Shown in pieces: positions 1 to 4,672 of a DNA stretch of 5,209 bases. How positions within the stretch are numbered: position 1 is the stretch's first letter; each line of letters opens with the position of its first letter. The notes beneath the pieces were generated by a model. That model was not told where the DNA came from. It saw nothing but the letters and a program-made list of their open reading frames with translations, and searched no databases. A program made the position numbers and the translations under genes. This stretch comes from Methanomicrobiales archaeon. GTDB taxonomy: Archaea > Halobacteriota > Methanomicrobia > Methanomicrobiales > Methanoculleaceae. Location: NCBI GenBank assembly GCA_012510335.1, contig JAAZIF010000261.1, positions 1 through 5,209 on the forward strand, read 5' to 3'.

Positions 1-380
1 CCTATGCCGGCGTCGAACCGGTTGTAGACCTCCACCGGGCAGATCTCTATACAGTCCCCGCACCCGTTGCACTCGCTCTCGATGATATAGCGAGGATGCT
101 TCCTGACCCTGACGCGGAAACTGCCGATCTCGCCATCGACCGAATCGACCTCGGAGCATGTATGCGTGGTGATGTTTGGGTGCCGGGCCACATCCACCAT
201 CTTCGGAGAGAGGATACACATGGAGCAGTCGTTCGTGGGAAACGTCTTATCGAGCTGGGCCATATGCCCGCCGATGGATGGTTCGCGCTCTATGAGGTGT
301 ACATGGATGTTGTGGCCGGCGAGGTCGAGCGCCGCCTGGATGCCGGCGACCCCGGCGCCTATGACGACGACCTCAGCCAT
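1..380 (-). CDS. hdrA: CoB-CoM heterodisulfide reductase subunit A (HdrA), N-terminal part, 3' end beyond the left edge
   Basis: HdrA is the FAD- and iron-sulfur-carrying subunit of the cytosolic heterodisulfide reductase, which in methanogens bifurcates electrons between ferredoxin and the CoM-S-S-CoB disulfide. The 126 visible residues show a Rossmann GAGVAG FAD-binding motif at residues 8-13, an acidic residue ending the second strand (E31), the HdrA signature FPTNDCSMCILSPKM at 47-61 with C52 and C55, and a ferredoxin cluster motif C104-x2-C107-x2-C110-x3-C114-P. ATG 380 is chosen because GGGGAGGT lies 6 nt upstream. The start overlaps the end of the carbonic anhydrase-like gene by 8 nt, so the two are probably translationally coupled. 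Canonical methanogen HdrA carries roughly 140 residues before the FAD domain; here the FAD motif begins at once, so this is a short form or a paralogue. The family is sure; the exact electron-transfer partner cannot be told from this fragment. Confidence 0.94.
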   Translation of the reverse strand, partial: MAEVVVIGAGVAGIQAALDLAGHNIHVHLIEREPSIGGHMAQLDKTFPTNDCSMCILSPKMVDVARHPNITTHTCSEVDSVDGEIGSFRVRVRKHPRYIIESECNGCGDCIEICPVEVYNRFDAGI

Positions 381-864
381 TGCGGTACCTCCCCGCAAGT
401 TTGACGTATTCCCGAGCATTGTGGACGATCTTCTCCTCCTCGCCGGACGTCGTCCCCCTGACCACCCTCCCGGGCACGCCGAGGACAAGTGAGCGCGGCG
501 GGATATCCTTCCCCTCGGTCACCACGGCACCGGCACCTATGATGGATCCCTCCCCCACAACCGCGCCGTTCAGGACGATGGCGCCCATACCGACGAGCAC
601 GTGGTCGTGAACGGTGCAGCCGTGAAGTATTGCGCCGTGGCCGACCGAGACCCCGGCGCCGATCCTGGCCGGAAACCCGATCGTTGTGTGGACGACGGCG
701 TTGTCCTGTATGTTCGATCCCGCTCCCAGGGTTATTCTGTCCCTGTCGCCCCGGACCACGGCGCCAAACCAGATGTTCACGTCATCTGCGAGTGTCACGT
801 CTCCGATGACTGTTGCGGTATCTGCAATAAAGATGCGCTCTCCCACAACTGATCCCTTCTCCAT
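373..864 (-). CDS. Gamma-carbonic anhydrase-like protein (left-handed beta-helix, CamH/YrdA type)
   Basis: A 163-residue hexapeptide-repeat protein of the gamma-carbonic anhydrase superfamily, whose characterised members are trimers that interconvert CO2 and bicarbonate at a metal site between subunits. Repeats such as IGDVTLADDVNIWFGAVVRGD and later IGAGAVV units run through residues 10-120, followed by a C-terminal helix. The three metal ligands are present as H59, H76 and H81 (the last two 5 apart, as in Methanosarcina Cam). Matching active-site residues R38, D40 and Q53 are also present. The acidic loop with the proton-shuttle glutamates of Cam is missing, which fits the CamH subclass. 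Start ATG 864 gives the usual length; no clear Shine-Dalgarno precedes it, so the message may have little or no leader. It overlaps hdrA by 8 nt, suggesting a shared transcript. Carbonic anhydrase activity is inferred; members of this family are often annotated only as acetyltransferase-like. Confidence 0.88.
   Translation of the reverse strand: MEKGSVVGERIFIADTATVIGDVTLADDVNIWFGAVVRGDRDRITLGAGSNIQDNAVVHTTIGFPARIGAGVSVGHGAILHGCTVHDHVLVGMGAIVLNGAVVGEGSIIGAGAVVTEGKDIPPRSLVLGVPGRVVRGTTSGEEEKIVHNAREYVKLAGRYRNG
387..394 (-). promoter_or_regulatory. Strong ribosome binding site deciding the hdrA start
   Basis: On the minus strand the sequence reads GGGGAGGT, then 6 nt, then ATG at 380. It lies inside the last codons of the carbonic anhydrase-like gene. 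It supports the short HdrA start over an in-frame ATG about 14 codons upstream, which has no comparably placed site. Confidence 0.75.
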
Positions 865-892
865 AGTGTTTTTATTGTTGGTTGCAACACTA
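864..892. promoter_or_regulatory. Dyad in the carbonic anhydrase/coaD divergent region, candidate operator
   Basis: TAGTGTT at 864-870 and AACACTA at 886-892 form a perfect 7-bp inverted repeat with a 15-bp spacer. A separate perfect palindrome GTTGCAAC (881-888) overlaps the right arm. The dyad lies just upstream of, and touches, the carbonic anhydrase start codon. A regulator binding site or an mRNA hairpin is possible; this is inference from symmetry only. Confidence 0.3.
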
Positions 893-925
893 CAAAATGT
901 TCTCCCTCGATCACAACCCGCTACC

Positions 926-933
926 CATAAAAT
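926..933 (+). promoter_or_regulatory. TATA-like box for coaD, suggesting a leaderless mRNA
   Basis: CATAAAAT is centred about 26 bp before the coaD ATG at 956, the usual archaeal distance from box A to the transcription start. No Shine-Dalgarno sequence stands before that ATG. Together these suggest transcription starting at or next to the start codon. Confidence 0.4.
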
Positions 934-955
934 CCCTCACGGCAAACGTCTTCTG

Positions 956-1414
956 ATGAAAGTGATGGTCGGGGGGACATTCGATCCCCTGCATGTCGGG
1001 CACAAGAAACTCCTCTCGCGCTCCTTTGAACTGGCAGGGCCTGACGGCGAGGTGATCATCGGGTTGACGACCGACGAGTTTGCCGGCGCGAAGGTGCATC
1101 CTGTCCACCCCTACCCGGAGCGGCTGAAGAACGTTGCGGCTTTCATCAGGAGGCGGGGTTACACGACGGAGTGGAAGGTCGAACCGCTCTCTGACCGCTA
1201 CGGCAGCGCCCTCGATACTGATTTTGATACACTCGTCGTCTCAGAGGAGACCTTCCCGGTCGCCTTGGAGATAAACAAACTCCGGCAGGAGCGGGGGAGA
1301 AGAAAAGTTGACCTCCACGAGATCTCGTGCGTCCTCTCCGAAGACGGCCGGCGGATCTCAAGCACCCGGGTCTACCGGGGTGAGATCGACCGCTACGGGC
1401 GCCTGATCAGATGA
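956..1414 (+). CDS. coaD: Phosphopantetheine adenylyltransferase, archaeal type
   Basis: This enzyme transfers AMP from ATP to 4'-phosphopantetheine, giving dephospho-CoA, the penultimate step of coenzyme A synthesis in the cytosol. The 152-residue product is a single nucleotidyltransferase domain. GGTFDPLHVGH at 6-16 holds the phosphate-binding T/HxGH motif (H13, H16). LVVSEETFPVALEINKLR around 93-110 is typical of the archaeal/eukaryotic-like branch. ISSTR at 134-138 is the second nucleotide-binding signature. The length is normal for archaeal PPAT. The start is placed at ATG 956 because the fold begins there; the frame is open for 90 codons further upstream, but that part lies antisense to the carbonic anhydrase gene and resembles nothing in the family. 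No Shine-Dalgarno is seen. The stop overlaps the convergent pyrI stop by 8 nt. The archaeal family is only distantly related to bacterial CoaD. Confidence 0.93.
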   Translation: MKVMVGGTFDPLHVGHKKLLSRSFELAGPDGEVIIGLTTDEFAGAKVHPVHPYPERLKNVAAFIRRRGYTTEWKVEPLSDRYGSALDTDFDTLVVSEETFPVALEINKLRQERGRRKVDLHEISCVLSEDGRRISSTRVYRGEIDRYGRLIR

Positions 1415-1874
1415 TGAAGTTTGCTATATCGTCCTTGATCAGCCAGTCACAGTAGAGGCAGCGCAGCCCTTTCTCACGCACCTCAAACGTGCTCTCCACC
1501 GGTTCATTTGTGTTTGTAATGCATCCGGGATTCGGGCACCTGACAACGGCTTTGAGGATCTTCGGGATCTCCACGCCCTTCTTCTCCACCACCTGGTACT
1601 CCCGTATGATGTTGATCTTCGCCTGAGGCGCGATCAGGGCGATCCGGTCAACCTCCTCTTTTCTGAGTTCGCGATTCTCTACCTTGACTATATCCTTCTT
1701 TCCGAGACGTTTGCTCACGACGTTCGTCGCGATGCTCAGGCACTCCCCGGTCGATCCGGTTATGCCGAGGATCTTTAAGACGTTTAAGGCCTCGCCTGCT
1801 GTTATATGGTCGATCACGGTGCCGTTCCTGATTGGGCTTACGAGAAGTCCCCGTGAGGGGTCTTTCCTGCTCAT
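1407..1874 (-). CDS. pyrI: Aspartate carbamoyltransferase regulatory chain
   Basis: PyrI binds nucleotide effectors (CTP, ATP, UTP in the well-studied enzyme) and assembles with catalytic PyrB chains into the allosteric aspartate carbamoyltransferase. The 155-residue protein opens with an allosteric domain (ISPIRNGTVIDHI-like stretch LVSPIRNGTVIDHI at 11-24, then ALNVLKILGI at 29-38). It ends with a zinc domain whose four ligands are visible as C113-x4-C118 and C139-x2-C142, closely matching the spacing in E. coli PyrI. Length is standard. The start ATG at 1874 overlaps the pyrB stop in an ATGA junction, preceded by GAGGTGA at 1879-1885 with a 4-nt spacer, so expression in step with pyrB is expected. 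The 3' end runs 8 nt into the convergent coaD coding sequence, leaving no room for a terminator between them. Confidence 0.97.
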   Translation of the reverse strand: MSRKDPSRGLLVSPIRNGTVIDHITAGEALNVLKILGITGSTGECLSIATNVVSKRLGKKDIVKVENRELRKEEVDRIALIAPQAKINIIREYQVVEKKGVEIPKILKAVVRCPNPGCITNTNEPVESTFEVREKGLRCLYCDWLIKDDIANFII

Positions 1875-2767
1875 CTCATCACCTCATCGAGGAGCGCCAT
1901 CCGTACGGGCACACCGTTCCTGGCCTGCTCGAAGTAGCGTGCGTACGGCGTGCGGTCGACCGCCGGGTCGATCTCCCCGGCGCGCGGGAGGGGGTGGAGG
2001 ATCATAAGGTGATCCTTCACGCCGGCGAGGAGGTCGGGCGTGATCCGGTAGCTGGACGCGACGTTGTAGTATGACGCCGAGTCAGGGAACCGCTCGCGCT
2101 GGATCCTCGTGACATAGAGGACATCGAGATCCCGGAGAACCTCCTGCACATCCTCATGCTCGATCACCTTCATGCCTCGCTCCCTGAGTTCGAGGGTGAT
2201 ATTTGCCGGCATCTCAAGACCTCCCGGCGCGATCGTATGCAGAGTTGTACCGTAGAGCGAGAGGGCGAGTGCCAGCGAGTGCGCGGTTCTGCCGTAGCGC
2301 AGGTCACCGAGGAGCCCGACGTTGATCCCGTCGACCGGCATCGACTGCCTGATCGTGTAGAGATCGAGCAGCGTCTGGCTCGGGTGCTGCCCCGCACCAT
2401 CGCCGGCGTTTATGACCGGCACTGTCGCAAACTCGCTTGCAAGCCGCGCTGCCCCCTCCTTTGGGTGGCGCAGCACAATGGCGTCCGCGTAGCCGCTCAG
2501 CACCCTGATCGTGTCGGCCAGCGTCTCCCCTTTGACGATAGAGCTCGCCTCGACCGAGTCGACACTGATCCATCTCCCGCCGAGCCTCGCCATGGCCGCC
2601 GCAAACGACATCCGCGTGCGGGTGCTGGGCTCGACGAAGAGAAGAGCCACGAGTTTATCCTCAAGCATCCGGGGACGGTAGTTCCCGGTATCAAACTCCT
2701 GCGCCAGATCGAGCAGGTAATCGAGATCTCTGCGTTCAAAATCGCGTATAGAGATTATGTGGTACAT
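1871..2767 (-). CDS. pyrB: Aspartate carbamoyltransferase catalytic chain
   Basis: PyrB condenses carbamoyl phosphate with L-aspartate to N-carbamoyl-L-aspartate, the first committed step of pyrimidine synthesis. The 298-residue product has every expected signature: the carbamoyl-phosphate loop FVEPSTRTR at 44-52, the catalytic lysine of the mobile 80s loop at K80, H128-P-S-Q131, the GDLRYGRTAHSL block at 154-165, R221-I-Q223 for aspartate binding, and HPLPR at 258-262. The length is close to other archaeal chains. ATG 2767 is chosen because MYHIISIRDF is the normal family beginning and GGAAGGT lies 9 nt upstream. The frame stays open 40 codons further up, but that extension does not look like the family. 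pyrI follows in an ATGA overlap, so the pair forms the holoenzyme operon. Promoter signals should lie in the A/T-rich divergent region upstream. Confidence 0.97.
   Translation of the reverse strand: MYHIISIRDFERRDLDYLLDLAQEFDTGNYRPRMLEDKLVALLFVEPSTRTRMSFAAAMARLGGRWISVDSVEASSIVKGETLADTIRVLSGYADAIVLRHPKEGAARLASEFATVPVINAGDGAGQHPSQTLLDLYTIRQSMPVDGINVGLLGDLRYGRTAHSLALALSLYGTTLHTIAPGGLEMPANITLELRERGMKVIEHEDVQEVLRDLDVLYVTRIQRERFPDSASYYNVASSYRITPDLLAGVKDHLMILHPLPRAGEIDPAVDRTPYARYFEQARNGVPVRMALLDEVMR
1879..1885 (-). promoter_or_regulatory. Ribosome binding site of pyrI inside the end of pyrB
   Basis: The minus strand reads GAGGTGA, TGAG, then ATG. This is a near-perfect match to the archaeal anti-Shine-Dalgarno and supports independent or coupled initiation of pyrI at the ATGA junction. 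Confidence 0.7.
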
Positions 2768-2776
2768 CGTGTGGTT

Positions 2777-2783
2777 ACCTTCC
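2777..2783 (-). promoter_or_regulatory. Ribosome binding site deciding the pyrB start
   Basis: GGAAGGT on the minus strand sits 9 nt before ATG 2767. It favours the short, family-typical PyrB start over the longer in-frame ATG at 2887. Confidence 0.55.
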
Positions 2784-2807
2784 AGGATCTCCCGGGTACC
2801 CGAATAT

Positions 2808-2823
2808 CCCCGCTTTGATGCGG
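2808..2823 (-). promoter_or_regulatory. Small hairpin in the pyrB leader
   Basis: CCCGC at 2808-2812 and GCGGG at 2819-2823 pair around a 6-nt loop, giving a 5-bp GC stem about 40 nt before the pyrB start. It lacks a following U tract, so it is not an obvious terminator. A role in the leader is possible, but chance is also plausible at this GC content. Confidence 0.25.
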
Positions 2824-2860
2824 GCAGATCCTTCTTCTCTCCTGGATAATGGTTCACCCC

Positions 2861-2905
2861 ACATCCACTAATACTTTTTTTCCCCATTCCCTATAGCAAC
2901 ATTTG
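2861..2905. promoter_or_regulatory. A/T-rich core of the divergent pyrB and Cys-rich gene promoters
   Basis: This is the only clearly A/T-rich stretch between the two divergent starts. On the minus strand it reads GGGGAAAAAAAGTATTAG, an A-rich, BRE-like run before a TATA-like element suitable for pyrB. On the plus strand CCTATAG near 2890 could serve the small gene. Neither is a strong consensus box, so exact start sites are uncertain. Confidence 0.35.
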
Positions 2906-2930
2906 TCTGGTCTCCCTCCTCATACTATCC

Positions 2931-2935
2931 AGGAG
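2931..2935 (+). promoter_or_regulatory. Ribosome binding site of the Cys-rich gene
   Basis: AGGAG stands 8 nt before a GTG codon at 2944, followed by an uninterrupted cysteine-rich frame. It supports a real GTG start for this short gene. Confidence 0.6.
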
Positions 2936-2943
2936 AAGATCTC

Positions 2944-3123
2944 GTGTCCGAAGAGAAGTATGCCCCCGAGGTCTGCTGTCACTGCGAGGGGCTTGGATGT
3001 ATGTATTGCAACAAAACGGGTACCGTGATGGTGTTGCAGCCCTCGCGGAAATGCAGGCACTGCGGCGGCGACTGCTGCATATACTGTGGCTACACCGGGT
3101 GGGAGCGTCCCCTGCGGGAGTGA
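2944..3123 (+). CDS. Small ten-cysteine protein with a duplicated zinc-finger-like repeat
   Basis: No named family is recognised. The 59-residue product begins with GTG behind AGGAG and ends at TGA 3121-3123, 6 nt before the convergent TrmI stop. It has ten cysteines (11, 12, 14, 19, 22, 37, 40, 44, 45, 48) and contains two copies of a 16-residue unit at 11-26 and 37-52. Both follow C-x2-C-x4-C-x2-C and end in TG. The aligned units CCHCEGLGCMYCNKTG and CRHCGGDCCIYCGYTG share nine identities. The CxxCxGxG flavour recalls the DnaJ cysteine-rich domain, where such pairs bind zinc, but there is no J domain. There is no signal peptide or membrane segment, so it is probably cytosolic. Two bound zinc ions are the simplest reading; an iron-sulfur or metal-storage role cannot be excluded. 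The neighbouring pyrB is divergent, so only a shared promoter region links them. Confidence 0.82.
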   Translation: MSEEKYAPEVCCHCEGLGCMYCNKTGTVMVLQPSRKCRHCGGDCCIYCGYTGWERPLRE

Positions 3124-3129
3124 ACCCTT

Positions 3130-3855
3130 CTATTTTCGCGCTATCGTGATGTAGCCGCTGTGGGCGACCCGGGTCGATGGACGGGTTCCGCGGGCAGAGC
3201 GTACCAGTTCCCGCTCCATGCATTCGTAGCAGTGAACGTCACGGAAGAGCGGGGTCGCGGCGTCGAGCGCAACGAACGTATGCTCAAGAAACGGCGTATA
3301 GCATGCCAGGCAGCCGCCTGGACGGAGGAGTGAGAAGGCGTGCTCCACGTGTGCCGGTGTTATTGTGAGGTCCAGGTGGACGACGTCGAATAGACCGGCC
3401 GCCTCCAGCATATCGGCCGCGACCACCTCGACGTTATCGAGGCGGGCGGCCCTTATGTTTTTAGCGGCAAGCCGCGCAAACTCCGGGCGCACCTCGTATG
3501 TCTTCACAGAACGAGCGATATTCCCGAAGTAGATCGCGGCAACACCGCTCCCTGTCCCGGCATCGAGGACGTCGTCCCTGCGGTTCATCCCCGTGTAGGC
3601 GATCACGATCCCTATATCCTTCGGGAGCATCGGGGCACCACTCCGTTTTGCGTGAACAAAAAAGTCGATCGGCCGGGGCCGGAGCAGGATGAACGGGACG
3701 CCGAGGTGAGTTCTGATCTCGTCTCCCGGGCTCATACCCGCGACTGCACCGAGATCGATCATCCCCCGGTCGGTGGAGAACTCCCCCGCGCTCGCCTTCA
3801 CGAAGTACTCCCGCTTCTCTCCGACGAGCAGGATCTCCTCGCCGTCCTCGATCAT
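3130..3855 (-). CDS. trmI: tRNA (adenine-N1)-methyltransferase, TrmI family (m1A57/58)
   Basis: TrmI uses S-adenosylmethionine to methylate N1 of adenine 58 (and 57 in some archaea) in the tRNA T-loop. The 241-residue protein has a small beta-rich N-terminal domain (1-70), the family block RSGAPMLPKDIGIVIAYTGM at 71-90, and a class I methyltransferase fold. Within the fold are motif I VLDAGTGSG (96-104), the acidic SAM-ribose residue E121, D147, motif IV around D162, and a C-terminal RPSTRVAHSGYITIARK typical of the family. Motif IV reads DLTITP instead of the usual DxPxP. Two extra CxxC pairs occur (C182/C185 and C209/C212). ATG 3855 overlaps the NAC stop in ATGA, with only a weak AGGG nearby, so coupling to NAC is likely. 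It is the last gene of the minus-strand operon. Family assignment is firm; the 57-versus-58 specificity is not readable. Confidence 0.92.
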   Translation of the reverse strand: MIEDGEEILLVGEKREYFVKASAGEFSTDRGMIDLGAVAGMSPGDEIRTHLGVPFILLRPRPIDFFVHAKRSGAPMLPKDIGIVIAYTGMNRRDDVLDAGTGSGVAAIYFGNIARSVKTYEVRPEFARLAAKNIRAARLDNVEVVAADMLEAAGLFDVVHLDLTITPAHVEHAFSLLRPGGCLACYTPFLEHTFVALDAATPLFRDVHCYECMERELVRSARGTRPSTRVAHSGYITIARK

Positions 3856-4193
3856 TGCCCTGCAAGCTTCAGGATCGCTTCGGCGATGTCGCCACGGGTC
3901 TCGATGAGCATATTTCGGGCAACCTCCCCGGAGACGCCGGTCTGGGATGAGACGAGGGTGACGTCCTCCTCCGGGATCTCCGGGGCCGCCTCTTCAAACC
4001 TCCCCTCTCCCGTGATCTGGTAGGTGGTGACCCCCTGCATTGTCGTCGCGACGACCTGGGCCTCGTCAAAGACGTAGTTCCCCGCGGGGGTGTAGATCAC
4101 CACCTTTTCCACGCCCTCGATCTCCTCCATCTCCATGCCCATCTGCTTCATCATCTGCTTCATCTTTCTTGGATTTATCTTTCCTGGAAACAT
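3852..4193 (-). CDS. nac: Nascent polypeptide-associated complex protein (archaeal NAC)
   Basis: Archaeal NAC is a homodimer that sits near the ribosomal tunnel exit and contacts emerging polypeptides. The 113-residue protein starts with the typical basic, methionine-rich segment INPRKMKQMMKQMGM (6-20), thought to reach the ribosome. The NAC beta-barrel domain follows (about 21-66: GVEKVVIYTPAGNYVF, VVATTMQGVTTYQITGEG). After an acidic proline-rich linker (67-77) comes a C-terminal UBA domain (78-113: VTLVSSQTGVS, ARNMLIETRGDIAEAILKL). The length is standard for archaea. ATG 4193 has GGAGAGG about 7 nt upstream and overlaps the end of the PUA gene by 19 nt. Its own stop overlaps trmI by 4 nt, placing it in the middle of a translation-related operon. 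Confidence 0.95.
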   Translation of the reverse strand: MFPGKINPRKMKQMMKQMGMEMEEIEGVEKVVIYTPAGNYVFDEAQVVATTMQGVTTYQITGEGRFEEAAPEIPEEDVTLVSSQTGVSGEVARNMLIETRGDIAEAILKLAGQ

Positions 4194-4672
4194 TCTGTTC
4201 CTCTCCCTTGCCGTACTTTTACCGCTACACCGTAATTAAATGCCAGCATCTCGGGGCCTGAGAGCAGGGCTGCGCCCGTGGCGAGGAGGACGTCGTCGCC
4301 GGTCACCACCAGCACCTCGTCCCCTGCGCGGATACCGGCATCGGCTGCGATTACGTGCTTTGCCATGGCGTTCTTCCCGTCAGCTATGAACACCGCCACA
4401 TCCTCCTGCACCGCCACCCGGTAAGCCGGGGGGGCGAGGGCGGCAGCTAGGCGCGTTGCACCGGCGATCCCGAGGGTCAGGCGGCCGTCCTGCGCTCTTA
4501 CGGTGGCAAGCCTCTCATCCCCGAGGCGCACCTGGCGGATGCGGCCCGTCGAGGAGAGCTGGAAGGCGCATCCGTCAGGAAAAAGCGCCTCCCCTGCTCC
4601 TGCTCCGAACTGATAGTCACCTATCGTTCTTGCCCGCCGTAGCAGACTGTCTTCTGAGTATCCGGTTGACAC
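4175..4672 (-). CDS. PUA-domain RNA-binding protein related to archaeosine tRNA transglycosylase/ArcS C-terminal regions
   Basis: A 165-residue protein in two parts. The N-terminal part (about 10-80: RRARTIGDYQFGAGAGEALF, STGRIRQVRLGDERLATVRAQDGRLTLG) resembles the accessory domain preceding PUA in archaeal tRNA-guanine transglycosylase and archaeosine synthase. The PUA domain follows (about 83-157: YRVAVQEDVAVFIADGKNAMAKHV, AGDEVLVVTGDDVLLATGAALL). No catalytic domain is present, so it is probably a stand-alone RNA-binding factor; a role with tRNA or rRNA is inferred. The start is GTG 4672 with GAGGAG at 4683-4688, and it overlaps the DHH gene by 56 nt. The early residues DYQFG needed by the family all lie downstream of this start. 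The stop TAA overlaps NAC by 19 nt. Confidence 0.85.
   Translation of the reverse strand: MSTGYSEDSLLRRARTIGDYQFGAGAGEALFPDGCAFQLSSTGRIRQVRLGDERLATVRAQDGRLTLGIAGATRLAAALAPPAYRVAVQEDVAVFIADGKNAMAKHVIAADAGIRAGDEVLVVTGDDVLLATGAALLSGPEMLAFNYGVAVKVRQGRGTECFQER

Larger units (their letters stand above)
2838..2936. repeat. 11-bp perfect inverted repeat flanking the pyrB / Cys-rich gene promoter region
   Basis: TCTCCTGGATA at 2838-2848 is the exact reverse complement of TATCCAGGAGA at 2926-2936. The 77-bp interval contains the A/T tract where divergent promoters would be expected. The right arm contains the AGGAG Shine-Dalgarno of the cysteine-rich gene; the left arm puts the same motif in the pyrB leader. 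The arms could be paired operator half-sites, or leader elements copied to both transcripts. Confidence 0.5.

Noticed and set aside
1..380. hdrA as a truncated pseudogene
   Set aside because: The visible part is intact, with a good ribosome binding site, a complete FAD motif and a complete ferredoxin motif; the missing N-terminal domain looks like architecture rather than decay.
96..492. Plus-strand open frames opposite hdrA and the carbonic anhydrase gene
   Set aside because: They are antisense to genes with clear motifs and contain no recognisable features of their own.
686..955. A 90-codon upstream extension of CoaD
   Set aside because: It runs antisense through the carbonic anhydrase gene and precedes the normal beginning of the nucleotidyltransferase fold; no family member has it.
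2156..2818. A 220-codon plus-strand open frame opposite pyrB
   Set aside because: It lies wholly antisense to a certain pyrB, has no recognisable domain, and is rich in Arg, Pro and His as expected of a shadow frame in GC-rich DNA.
2875..2881. T7 tract as an archaeal terminator
   Set aside because: No gene ends upstream of it on either strand; it sits between two divergent starts and fits a promoter better.
2768..2887. A 40-residue N-terminal extension of PyrB from ATG 2887
   Set aside because: The frame is open, but the extension does not resemble the family. MYHIISIRDF at 2767 is the normal start with a ribosome binding site, and the extension would cover the likely promoter region.
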